Assembly: GCF_032062135.1 (NCBI RefSeq) | Contig: NC_092858.1 | Location: forward strand, 127,589,848-127,653,847 | DNA: 64,000 bases | Direction: 5' to 3' | Source: Pyxicephalus adspersus | Taxonomy: Eukaryota > Chordata > Amphibia > Anura > Pyxicephalidae | Shown here: positions 53,327 to 64,000 of the stretch, piece after piece | How positions within the stretch are numbered: position 1 is the stretch's first letter | How the letters are laid out: every line of letters begins with the position of its first letter | Position numbers and translations under genes: made by a program | The notes under the pieces: model-generated | What the model was told of the DNA's origin: nothing | Database searches by the model: none | The model's input: the letters and a program-made list of their open reading frames with translations, nothing else

Positions 53327-54410
53327 TAGAACTGGTGAACGTTTTCTGGGCTGTATTATTGGGAAGACTATCAAAATTACAACCAGTAGTGGAAGATTTC
53401 AAGGAGTTTTACTTGGTGTTCATGCAGATCACACTGTTCTCCTGATTAAAGTCAAGGATTTGAAGGCTGGTGAAGCTGTGCGAGGAGCAAGGCTGTTTTT
53501 GGGAAAAATGTTCTAAATGTGGAACTAGTAGAAGACTCAGGAGGTTGAAAGAGAGACAATAGAAGAAAGATTCTTCATCTCCAGCACCAAAAGGTCGTGA
53601 GCTTGGGAGCTTCTGGCGGCCTGAACATATGTCTCTATGGGAAACTGTGTTGGCTGCACAAAAAATCATGTTTACCTCTTTGACATACTCACCATAACAC
53701 CAGAAGTGCTTGAAGACAAAGGCATCTTAAAGGGCACCCATGACTGTCGTTGGCTGGGAGATATTTTGTCCCACCAATATGCTGGTTTTGAATAATGTTT
53801 TTGATACACAGGTGAGTGATGTGTACTTGTTTTCATGGAGACTGGTGGTTTTCTTCTTCATCAAACATCTACTGTGAAGGTATCTAAATATGCCATCTGC
53901 ACAAGTACATTTCTTGAATATCAAACAAACATTGATGGAGCAAAATCCTAATATGTGTTCCGACCGTCCATTGTCTGCTACTTTGCTGGAAGTGTTGGCT
54001 CTGGAAGTATCGCACCTCCTAGATTTGCGTCAAGCTATGTTGGATGGCATGCTCGCTGACTTTACATTGTTAGTTGACAGCTATCCTAATGCTCCTCGCC
54101 TAGCAAAAGCAGATGCTTTAGCTGTGACTGAGAACTTATGCTCTGAGCTTCCCAAAGAACTTCAGCAGTGTTGAGTCCTACAGCAAAAGAGAACAGAAAA
54201 GGCTTTAAAAGAATATGATGTTACCTGTCATGGATTCCTTGTGAGATAAGAGAAAACAAAGCCATGATCTCTAAATGGGTCATTCTTAAAATAAGATTGG
54301 TGCTAGAAGATGTCTTAGCACATGCACACTTTCTCCTCTTTGTTTTGAGAACCAAAGAACAATATGATAATTGGTTCTATCATGTATCAGCTTACTGGTA
54401 GGATTTGCTG
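53327..54410 (+). pseudogene. EXD1: EXD1 retrocopy, multiply frameshifted
   Basis: EXD1 is an RNA-binding, 3'-5' exonuclease-domain protein of the piRNA pathway. The Lsm-like N-terminus is visible: GERFLGCIIGKTIKITTSSGRFQGVL...HADHTVLLIKVKDLKAGEAV (53334-53500), then LGKNVLNVELVEDSG by frameshift. Exonuclease-like parts follow: HDCRWLGDIL-like sequence (about 53735), then METGGFLLHQTST (about 53840). The longest clean piece is MPSAQVHFLNIKQTLMEQN, then RPLSATLLEVLALEVSHLLDLRQAMLDGMLADFTLLVD, then LAKADALAVTENLCSELPKELQQ (53890-54174). Coding similarity may extend to about 54400 (LRTKEQYDNWFYHVSAY). Introns are absent throughout, and stops are frequent in 53520-53890. It is an old processed copy. 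Confidence 0.82.
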
Positions 54411-54613
54411 TGCATGCTGGGAGCAAATATTTACTCCCAGCCATGATTCTCGCTGGAAATAATCGCCGTTACCGCCCTCTGCTTTTTCCCTTGTTTGTTC
54501 GGCGAGAACACGACCTCATGGCAAATCACAAGGCCATTCTCGCTTACATGTTCGGTAAGCGAGAAAGGCCCAATTCGCCGCAAGATCAAAATTACAAATC
54601 TTGCTCATCCCTA
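54411..54613 (+). repeat. hAT-like MITE fragment, second copy
   Basis: It shares with 5462-5625 the blocks CGGCGAGAACACGACCTCATGG-like, CACAAGG, TTCTCGCTTA, GGTAAGCGAGAA and AATTCGCCGCAAGATC, and ends TTGCTCATCCCTA. The left terminus is not found. Confidence 0.6.
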
Positions 54614-54689
54614 ATGCCTTAATACGTAGATAAGTTGGCATTTCTGTACTTCTGAAATGTATCCCAGTTTTAGCAGAATAACTCCTTAG

Positions 54690-54850
54690 AATTCAGCATC
54701 TACAAAATTATCACCCAGAAGTGTGTAATACAATTTTAGTGAATGGAGTACTGACAGGTGGCAGCAACAGCAGGAGGAGGAAGTGGTGGGCCCTGAGAAG
54801 GAGCAGGGACCGCATTGGTAACTGGCATCTATAGCCAACTGGCATCTAAA
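54690..54850 (+). repeat. 97-bp family copy, right flank of the EXD1 region
   Basis: CACCCAGAAGTGTGTAATAC, GGAGTACTGACAGGTGGCAG, GTGGTGGGCCCTGAGAAGG and GTAACTGGCATCTATAGCC place this in the same orientation as 53061-53326. The EXD1 copy therefore lies between two direct copies of the family. Confidence 0.8.
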
Positions 54851-57800
54851 GCCAATGATCATTTATTTTTTAATATTTTTTTCACAGGTTTGGTGCTTGC
54901 CCACTTTTTTTTAGGTTGCCAGTCTGTTTCTAATTGATTCTGTATGTATTGCCATTTTGGGGCTTCACCCTCACTATTTATGTTGGATCAGTCTGCATTA
55001 ATCTGCACTGACTGGTATTTCAGCATATTTTTTAGCCTCTTTTTCCAAATGGACCAGACTCTTTTTTTCCTGACTTGTGTTTTGACTGGTATTGACTTGT
55101 TATCTTCTATGGATCTTCTCTGTTTCTATGTGTTCCTGTTGTCTCTGGTTACAGCTCCATCTGTACATTTCAATGTTTCTCTTGTGTACTGGCACTATGT
55201 TTCTGTCTGTGCTTCAGTTGTATACTGGCACAGGTTTCTTTTTTGTCTCTATTTGTACAGTTATACAATCCTGGAAGTTGTTCTGACACCAAAGTCTATC
55301 TGTAACTTTAACAGTTCTAGAGCTCAGGCATGGAAATCCCCTGAACTCCTAGGAGAGCTATTTGCCACCAGCTTGAAATATCTTATTTTCCTGTTGGTCC
55401 ATTAATCCTAGTTCTGCATTCTTGCATTGCCCATGAATTCTGCTATGCTTCTGTCATCCAGCTACCTCTCTGGGGTTCCCACAACACCTAGATACAGATA
55501 GCTACAGCCAGCAGTCCCCTGCTACCAATACCACACTGCTGATACCCAGCGATCATCATGGAACTTGGAGGTGCAGAGTTGCTGTTAAGGTTGGACTGTC
55601 CATCACACATTTTTATAATAATTCTTATGAAATATAATGAACAAACTGTAAAAAATAAATATTAATACATTTTACATTAATGTGTAAAATCATATGTAAT
55701 TTTACCTGAGTCTCTATCCTAGATTTAATGTTTATATTATGATTGTCCTGTTTTTATAGCCTGTTGTTTATAATCATGACAATTAGCATAATGGAGTTTA
55801 TTTTAAGACTAAACTATTTTACAAAGTAAATCATTCTTTGGATGGTTGCATACTTTAAAAAGAGAAGTTCATTAACTTGTTCATCAAATTTCTTCTCTGA
55901 ATATCTTATGGGGAAAAAAGTAATAATTGCAATAAAAAAGTCTGTTTGTTTTTCTTCTGTACTGAAAATGAAATTATTCAGTAATGAACTTTGTAATATT
56001 GCTCTCTATGGTGCAAAGCAAAGTAAGCCAGTCATGCCTGTGACTAAAATTGATATCTATTTTGCTTTACTTGGTATTTTAATTTTTATAAAAGTTCTAA
56101 CAGAAGATGTCGTTTGTATACTTAACCCCAAGCAAACAGATTCTTTGCACATATGGCACTATATTATTGTATGTCATAACTGCAACAACTTTATAAAGCT
56201 TACCATTGAGATAATGTAGATAAACCTGCATATATGGCGTGCACAAAGCCGATTTATACTACCCACTTAGAAAAAACTGCTTCTTTCTCTATACAAGTCA
56301 ATGGGAATGCAAAAGCTGCTTGAAGCAGATGGTATGTATACAACCATTATAAAACCTAGTGATACCGTGCAAAGCACTATATTGCAGTTGTTCCACATTC
56401 AGTAGCCCCAAAGCAATAGAGTGAGCTGGTTTCACATTCAGTAGCCCAAATGATTGCAGAATCCAGTTACATAGAACACATTATTCTCCTAAACCCCATA
56501 TATTATGATAACTCCCTGCATTATTTAACTTTGTATGTCTTATAATTGCAAGTAGCTGTTTAAATGTTGTACTCTAATGCCTCTAACCTTTCTAGAAATA
56601 ACTGATTTTGATATTACTATGTGTTAACAGCTTTCACAGTATAAATCATATTATGTATGCAGTTGCTAAACCTTCTTTCTGTCCTTTATACAATGTGATC
56701 ATATCTCCTTAAAGCATATAAAATCTTTGACCAAAAATTGAATATTTTACAGCTTACGAATTCTAGGACAACTGGCTGCATTCATTTTCTTTTTCAGGCT
56801 TTTCTTCCCCTTTGAGCTACACTAATTTCTCCACTGTTTGAACTGAGGAAGCCATGGTTTAACATAGACTGGACTTAGGGGCAAACTTAGATCAGTTCCA
56901 TCCATGCAGGACCAGCATAATTATCCTTACATTTTTGGGAGAATGTTGTGCTTTTGCTGTCATGTGTGATTCTACTCAAGTATGCATACTTTGACATCCA
57001 GGCAGGCAGCACAACAGCATGCACAGCCACACATGCCAGAAATTCAAGCAAGCTGCTGTGAAGCCTTCAATAATGAAGTCATGCTCTGGTAAATTAACAT
57101 GCAGGGCAGAAGGCCTGTTTCTTTTTTGGTGCTCTAAAGGCCTGCTGTGTTCACAATGTTCTATCAGTGGGACCCTATGGAGAGGGAGGTGGCATAATTA
57201 CATCTGAAAAAAAAGGGAGAGGTGCCAAATCATTAATTAGCCAATTCTGCCACCACATCTAAAGACTGGTAAGCTGCTATCTATTACATTTTTGATTAAA
57301 GGTTTAGAAATACCTTATTTACCTCTTCTCAAGATGAATACCTTTGTTTGGTTAACCATTTGGCATAGGTAATACATGCTCTCTAATAATGCTGTCTATT
57401 TTGTCACGCCCACCTATCAAACAGCAATGTGTAGAGTGCAAGAACAAATCAAAATCACCTTGTAGTGATCTAAATGCAGTAATTGAAAATGTATTGGTTG
57501 CAATGTATTGCTACTTCTTTCAAAAATAATAATTTTTTAGCACCGTCTTATAAAAAAAAAATCTTTTACCCCCATTGTTCTAATAAATAATGCTAACATT
57601 TTTGAAATTTATGAAATGTTTTCATTATTTTCCTGAACTACTCCTTGAAGCAAGACAGAACAGTTTGGCACAATAAAAAAAAGTTATAAACTGCACAGTG
57701 GTAGGTCTCAGCTATGAAATATTTTCAGAACAGCATCTTAGCCTGGCATATGCTTTACTTTAACTGCACCCAGGAGTTCCATATGACTAGAATAAATAAG

Positions 57801-58938
57801 TGTTATACAGCTGTTATATACTTACTCCTCAAAAATGTTAATAGAAATGAACTTATAAAAGCTCTGCAAACATGAAATTCTGACTATGCTGCACACTTTA
57901 TTTTAAAGGGCATTATTGAAGCTCACAATAATAGCTGTGGATGCAAGCCATTAATTCACATATTTTAACAAGCAGTAACACATACAACCTTTCCAGCAGT
58001 AATTCCTTGACCTATTTGATGAAATGCTGCTTAATTTTTGTTTTGCTGAATGTGCCAAGTCATTTAAACTCTTTACCAGAGATTTGAATGTGTTGTTGGT
58101 TTTTCGGGGCTTTTCTGTCAAGCAAGTCACTTATTCTTAAATCCTACTACATAAAACTGAAAAGATTGACAATCTCATAATTTGAAGTAAAGCACTAAAA
58201 ATGTGCAACACTGCTGAATACCTATTTTTTATAATTCTTAAGGTAGTGGATGTCTTGTGATACTCAATTTCAGCCATTTCAGCTTCAGTACGGAATCAAT
58301 AATGGAATAGACTGTCATATATAATGGAGAAAAAAAACACCCAGCAACACAACAGTTTTCACAAAAACACACTGTATATAAACATTTTTGTAAAAAAAAT
58401 GATAAAAGCTTTTCTTTAATGAGCAGCATTTGTGAAAAGTGTAACCTAAAGAAACAAGGTGATTTTTTTCTTGATTGACTAAATGTAAAACTAAAATTTA
58501 TTATGATGGTGATGAGTCACTACACAACAGTTCTGGTTAAATCTCCCTACCATACCAGCAATTTGTTGAAACAACATTTTGTACAACTAAAAGATCCAAA
58601 ACCAAAACACAAACAAGTAACTTTGTATATACCTTGTCTTTACTACTCCTGTCCCACCTACACTACCAACTTCATACAAAACATACACCTTCTGTTTTAC
58701 AGTTTGTACATGATTTCCATGCAAGTTTATCATTTGTACCCATTATTAAATGTACAACACTGCATAGTAATCTGGTGCATTATAAATAAATGATAATAGT
58801 AATAAAAAATAAGTAATAAGTGCGGTGTAGTAAGAATTGCAAAAAACTGTACATTGGAGAAACAAAGCAAACTCAAACTGGAAAAGCCACCACTGAATAG
58901 GGATGGGGGCATTCAACATCTTCTGTCTTTCACAGATA
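54851..58938. other. stretch without recognised gene
   Basis: About 4 kb. A 153-codon hydrophobic ORF at 54944-55405 (with two YWH segments) is unlike any known family; the surrounding GC-richer part to about 55600 may be an unclassified repeat. The remainder is AT-rich with chance ORFs. Confidence 0.5.
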
Positions 58939-59147
58939 GGGTCTGATTTAATTAAGCTTTCCAAGACTGGAAAGGATAGACAATCATAGGAGAAACTGGG
59001 TGATCCAGCAAACCTGGAAGGGATTTCCTAAAAATCATTTGCTATTAGCAAATGTTTTCAATTCTTGACAATATCCATTCCAAGTTTTCAGGTTCACCTT
59101 TGACAATGTATCTTCTCCAGCCTTGGCAAGCATTAATAAATCAAATA
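58939..59147. mobile_element. MITE, GGGCCTGATTTAATRAAGC family
   Basis: The left end GGGTCTGATTTAATTAAGC, CTTTCCAAGACTGGAAAG and GGTGATCCAGCAAACCTGGA pair with the right part TCTCCAGCCTTGGCAAGC and AATAAATCAAA. The right terminus has lost its last bases. It is about 209 bp, longer than the copy at 45088. Confidence 0.75.
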
Positions 59148-60449
59148 TAATTTTAACATCTTTACCATAGTGGTTTGACAACTGTTCTCATCTTTAGTCA
59201 TGTAAATTGAAGAACTAATACCTATACAGACTTTCTGACATGGATGGAAATATGCAGAACAGAATGATGCCACAACTTTTACCACTACCTTTCAGTTCTT
59301 GGGAAATACCTTGTAATATTTCATGGTGGTTGGATTAAGGTGTCTGTTCTACCTATGTGGATATAAATACTGGAGTACTTCCCTGACACTCAAGTGACTT
59401 CTTAAGGTGGCATTTATACTAAAAACAAAAGAAAGCAAGGCAGGGCTATTTGCGAATGTATTTCATCCATCTAGCACAGCCTTGAGCACAAGCCCATGAA
59501 ACTTTAATGCAAACATACATAATATTAAGCATAAACAGAAACAGATAGTATAAAAATAAAACATTTGGGGAAAATTATGCACATTAAAAAAATTAAATAC
59601 ATTTTCAAAGTATGTGTTAGCTACAAAAGATTTTTGTATAATAATAATTACTTTCAAAAGCAATATAAGCTATGTAACAGAGTCCCACGAAGGCAAAATA
59701 GGTTCCAGTTCCATATTTCAGATATTGAGAAAAGTATAAAACAGAGATGCTCTTTGTTGCATTAAAGACATGCTATGTCTCCTCTGCAATAAAACAAACC
59801 TACCTGTCTGTTCACAATCAGCTGGAGTAATGTCAATCCAGCTTAGTATATGAAATTGGCTGAATATCCTAAACCTATAAAAGGACTGGGTGAAGATGCT
59901 GGTTCTGCTATGGAAGCAAGGGTATATGAGTTTAATTCTGCTTTAATAAAGGGAATTATATAGAATTACAGCCTCCAAAAAGATCGTAGAACTGAATCAA
60001 CAAATCTGTTACCCAGTGTTGGCATAAAGAACACATTCACCTTAAAAAATTGGATTTTTAATTAGGGTGTTTATGTGATTATACTGTATATCTGTAGATG
60101 TACTGTAAAATTATACATTCTGTTTAGTATAGTCTCTGGCAGGGGGTGCAGCCCTAACAATGCTATTGATTTGTGTTAAGTCTGTGGATACAGTGTATAA
60201 ACAATGTAAAATTATCATTTTGACATTTCCTGAGAAAGCAAAATAAAATCTGTGAAACAGATTGAATAAGAAGGGAATATTATAAATATCACTGAAGGTG
60301 GAACCTGTATAAAACTCTGTATAGTTTTGTGAAGTTTGTGAAATTTTAATAAATTGATGATATTTGGTTATTGTATCAAGTGTCTTGGTGCCTGAAAAAT
60401 GCGTTAATCTGAAAAGGATTGAGATTCTCACCTAATCTTACTGTATCAA

Positions 60450-60489
<40 letters not shown>

Positions 60490-60939
60490 AACATTTAAAA
60501 CCATACACAATGTATTAATGCACATCTAAATTATTTGCTACAGAACTTGACCTGCACAAATTTTACATTGTTTAAAGCATGTGTCTCTGACTGTATGTTT
60601 AGCATTCTCACAATTACCCTAAAGACTTAAGCAGCTGTTTCTAATACAAGTTTGTAGTAGGCGTTGTTAGCTCTATTTTTGTGAGCAGCTCTATTATCTT
60701 GGGAAACTGTGTTAGGAGATTTCCATCATTGTGTTTTCTATATTTGTTACAGCAGTTTTTGCTGCTATGGGTCAAAAATGTTAAGACCTTGCTGCTTCAA
60801 TGCATATTTAATTAGAATACAATGATTACATTTCATAGATTTATAGTTTATAAGATAGCTACTTTATTTAAGAGATTTTGAGAGATCATTATATAGAATA
60901 TCATCATGTTCAATCAAATTGATAAATTACAAATATATT

Positions 60940-60983
<44 letters not shown>

Positions 60984-62000
60984 TATATGCTTAACGATGA
61001 GCTTTAAAATTAACATTAGCATTTTCAGTGACCTTCACCTTCCTGTGCTATTTTTTCCTCCAAACTAATTTTTTTAATTCAAACTTTTTTTTTACTTTAT
61101 TTTGTAAGTTCTGTTTTGGGTTACACATTTTTAAATATTAAAATAGAAAACCAAAATAGTTTATCCCTAATAAAATTTTTTACAGAAATCAAAAAATATA
61201 TTTAGCACTGTCCATACTGGCATTTGGGGGCGTTTATAGAGAGATAAATGTGACATTTCACACACATTTACTGAAATTGAATCAATCACATGTTCCAGAA
61301 GGATTCAGCTGCAGTGCATATTTAGTGAATATAATATTCATATACATATACACATACCCACCTGTTTAATTGTTTTTATTTATCATTTGTCAAACCATAA
61401 GTACATTTTTTTCTATATATATATACACAAGTATATTTTTTATTTGTCTTTAAAATATTTGGCAAATTAAATAATACTGAGAAAAAAAGCACCAAAGAAC
61501 GCCCTATTTACACCAAGAAAACAGAATGCCTGATTTCTGTATCAAAAGAAATACAAAGGTATTGCTGATTACCGTAATTACGTTTGTCTTTACTGTATTC
61601 AAATACTTACATGACAGAATGCAGTAAGTTGGAAATATCTTCTACCCAAGGAACAATTTGTTACACAGTACATATATATATATATATATATTTGCTTCTA
61701 GCAAAATTCATTCAGCTGAATGTGCTGACATTCACTATAATAGGTATGCAATTGAATTGCCACATAAACACACATCACCCAATTGCCAATGTTTGGATTG
61801 TTTTATTATATTTTAGGGCATAATATTTTGGAATGTTGATCAGCATTGCAATTTTTTTTATCTATTTTTTTTTAAATTATCTCCAAAGCTAGTGGTACGG
61901 GTAAGGGAAGGACTGTTGTAAAGGAACTACAACACGTACAGTGACATGGCTATTGAACCTAAGAACTTTAAAGCAGTATTGTTTGTGATGCATCAAAAAG

Positions 62001-62036
<36 letters not shown>

Positions 62037-62128
62037 CAAATTTTTTATTGGCATAAATATATTTATTTAATTCATTTTCTGTATATGCTCCACCCCTGCT
62101 GTACTGAAAATATTTACTTCTCACAGTG
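59148..62128. other. AT-rich stretch with TA microsatellites
   Basis: (TA)n runs are at about 60454-60487, 60946-60978, 61671-61691 and 62005-62034. No gene was recognised; only short chance ORFs occur. Confidence 0.65.
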
Positions 62129-62320
62129 GCCAGAATTTATTAAAGCTATCCAAAACTTACACAAGAGAAAATTGACTATCATAGAAGAACTTTGTTGATC
62201 CATCAAACCTGAAATGGATGTGGTCAAAGATTGAAAATATTTTTTTTTAGTTAATTATTTTGCATGTAATAAGTGGTCTCACTTGACAATTCTTACTTTG
62301 AAATAATCTATTTAGCAAAA
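62129..62320. mobile_element. MITE, GGGCCTGATTTAATRAAGC family, decayed
   Basis: CCAGAATTTATTAAAGCTATCC, TTGATCCATCAAACCTGAAATGG and TTGACAATTCTTACTTTG correspond in order to the copy at 58939. The upstream 35 bp (TACTGAAAATATTTACTTCTCACAGTGG) also resemble 63478-63506, so the shared repeat extends beyond the TIR. Confidence 0.6.
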
Positions 62321-62334
62321 AGATTATGAGTTTC

Positions 62335-62769
62335 TTACAGAGTAATCTGCTTTTAAATACCGCCTGGGTCCCCGCAACCCCGCTGCACTAATCTGCTGTT
62401 AGATGCGATGCACCAGGATTTCTGCATGGTGCATCGCATCTAACTGCAGATGCGATCACCAATAGTAAATTCCAGGGGTGATGCCAGCGGCGATTTTCTC
62501 GCTGGAATCCCCCCCCGAATCTACTGCAGCGGTCTGGTCAATTACATTGTTGTGGTCTAATATTTCATTTTTTTAAAATAATGATTTATAATTATGTATT
62601 ATATTATATGTTATGAATATAATATAATAAATAAATATAAATATTATACCCGGGAGTTAATCCTAAGAATTACAGGCCCACAATATAAACAAAAATTTCT
62701 ATGCAAAAAAAAATAGGATCACTTTTTGCATCAAAAAAACTGACAGAATTAGAACACTAGGGGGGTTAA
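62335..62769 (+). mobile_element. internally deleted piggyBac derivative
   Basis: The left part to about 62530 matches 6700-6895 of the full element (AGTAATCTGCTTTTAAATAC, the GATGCACC...GGTGCATC palindrome, TGATGCCAGCGGCGATTT). The right part from about 62537 matches 9895-10109 (AATTACATTGTTGTGGTCTAATATTTCA, GAATTACAGGCCCACAATAT). It ends CTAGGGGGG and TTAA. The transposase is entirely missing, and the left terminus is truncated. Confidence 0.88.
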
Positions 62770-63506
62770 TTGGATATATTGCTTTGAGTGAACCTCTAAA
62801 CACTGTGGCTTTATATACATTAACATATGGATGTTTTTCATTGTGAGTATGTCTATATATCAGACATGTTAATCTTTTTTTGCTTTTATATGTATGCTAT
62901 ACTTTGTAAATACTATATTGAATTAAATTTTGTCTTTGTTAGACCAAGCATTCAATATCTTAGGGTGTGGCTATTTCCACTCTGGCGAATGGGCATGTTT
63001 TTTTCCATGAAATGCGTCACTAGTTTGAGTCAATTATCTGTCTCCATCATCTTGTACATTCTTCAATTTGCTATATAAAGGCATTGTATTTTTGTTTGTT
63101 TTGGCCACAATGCTTTTAAGATATTTGTGCTGAGTTACTGTATTGTATTGTCTTAACCCTCTTTATGGGGTCATTTTATTTTTCATTTCATTTTTATTTT
63201 TGTTCAATAAATGTAAGTTTCATATGCAATTCTTTACATCTTGGTATCCCATTATTCTTCTATAGTGTATACTTTTTAATTATTTAATTGTTATTAGGGA
63301 GGTTGGGTAGATCTCAATGTTTTGTGTTTAATATACTTATGCATTCTAACTGGACTGGTAGTTCAAATTAGAACCCTGTTCAACTTACTTTGCTTTAGAA
63401 CTGTTGGTTTTATCAACCATTAAAGTGAAACTCCAGCCCTGTCCAGTCTTGCATAGTTGAAATGGCTCCTGCCCTGGTATACTGAAAATGCATACTTCTA
63501 ACAATG
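62770..63506. other. no gene recognised; possible repeat tail
   Basis: 63020-63215 reads like the 3' part of a dispersed repeat (CATGAAATGCGTCACTAG, then T-rich sequence and TTCAATAAATGTAAG), possibly a retrotransposon tail. No ORF is meaningful. Confidence 0.35.
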
Positions 63507-63545
63507 GACCTGATTTATTAAAGCTCCTCAAGACTGAAGCAAAAA
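63507..63545 (+). mobile_element. MITE start, GGGCCTGATTTAATRAAGC family
   Basis: GGACCTGATTTATTAAAGC followed by TCCTCAAGACTGAAGC matches the left end of the family only. The continuation is not recognisable. Confidence 0.5.
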
Positions 63546-64000
63546 AATATTTAAAAAGGCCCAATGTGCATTAGAATCTGCACATCCAGCATCATCTAAC
63601 TCTTTCCTCCCCAGCTTTACTCCACATCACATCTAGGGATTACCTTCAGGGGAATGGGGTCTGTCCTCTCTTAGGTAATGCTGCCTGCCTAAGATCATGG
63701 CTAAGGGGTCCCTAGCAGTATACTATGACAGGGCCCCTTGCTGTTTTATAAATAGTAATGACGCAACTTTTGCGGCATTGAAATTGACTATGGCCCTTAT
63801 TAGTTTCGTCTCTGTCTACTGACTCTCTACTTTACTAAACATCTGTTACTGACTAGGTTCTTCTAATGGTTAAATATTAGACTTTTGCTTCAGTAATATT
63901 GCCTGTCTGTTACTGACCTTGTCATGTTGTTCAACTATATATTTGCTGTCCACAATAAACTGGTTCAGCAATCATGAAACCACTGACTGCCCTTTGTTTC
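63546..64000. other. no gene recognised
   Basis: The last 455 bp contain no ORF, RNA or repeat that I recognise. Confidence 0.5.

Noticed and set aside
54944..55405. 153-codon hydrophobic ORF
   Set aside because: There is no family resemblance, no splice context and T-rich codons. It is likely a chance frame in an unclassified repeat; kept only as a note.
55842..56219. 125-codon ORF
   Set aside because: It is AT-rich chance coding with no recognisable domain or conserved motif.
62770..63215. LINE or SINE tail
   Set aside because: It has a suggestive T-rich end with AATAAATG, but no coding or RNA-polymerase III box could be identified, so it is not called.

Overview
The window looks like vertebrate nuclear DNA, most probably from a frog (Anura). 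It is AT-rich and gene-poor, has spliced transposase genes and dense microsatellites, and carries a repeat mix typical of amphibian genomes: an L1/Tx1-like LINE, piggyBac, hAT, PIF/Harbinger, Tc1 and pogo elements, many short TIR elements and LTR elements. The taxonomic call is inference; no host gene is present to settle it. I see no intact host gene and no intact transposon gene. Three assembly gaps (4679-5449, 26615-26829, 37923-38629) all fall inside repeats.

Layout. 1-4105: broken LINE ORF2 with a 90-bp MITE inside. 4106-4678: 75-bp satellite running into a gap. 5796-6191: hAT-type MITE with a perfect 8-bp target duplication. 6502-10109: decayed piggyBac element carrying a solo LTR, itself inserted in another short element. 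13371-21902: about 8.5 kb bounded by hAT-like ends; it holds a dead hAT transposase fused to a deleted Harbinger element, a 97-bp tandem repeat and an intronless PCED1-like (PC-esterase) cDNA fragment. 22307-23016: solo LTR. 23340-27511: two LTRs in the same orientation enclosing a head-to-tail mosaic of host cDNAs (TOP1, an unidentified acidic segment, CTCF, PLIN2, LETM1). 27.5-33.2 kb: AT-rich, with small transposon relics. 33.2-41.4 kb: Harbinger family remains, including the divergent Myb-like and transposase gene pair, a pogo-like N-terminal fragment with strong hairpins, and a 36-bp minisatellite. 41.4-47.3 kb: mostly featureless. 47327-49038: Tc1 element split by a MITE at a TTA target. 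53.3-54.4 kb: intronless EXD1 pseudogene flanked by the same repeat family that flanks the PCED1 fragment. 55-64 kb: AT-rich, with MITEs, TA repeats and an internally deleted relative of the piggyBac element.

The most unusual feature is the LTR-bounded chimera at 23.3-27.5 kb. At least four unrelated host mRNAs are joined in sense orientation, without introns, between a truncated 5' LTR and a 3' LTR preceded by a G-rich tract, with a 4-bp GTAT flank on both sides. The simplest reading is template switching of a retroelement reverse transcriptase among host mRNAs followed by integration. Two further intronless host fragments (PCED1-like, EXD1) sit beside a shared tandem-repeat family, so this 64 kb holds at least six captured or retrocopied host genes.
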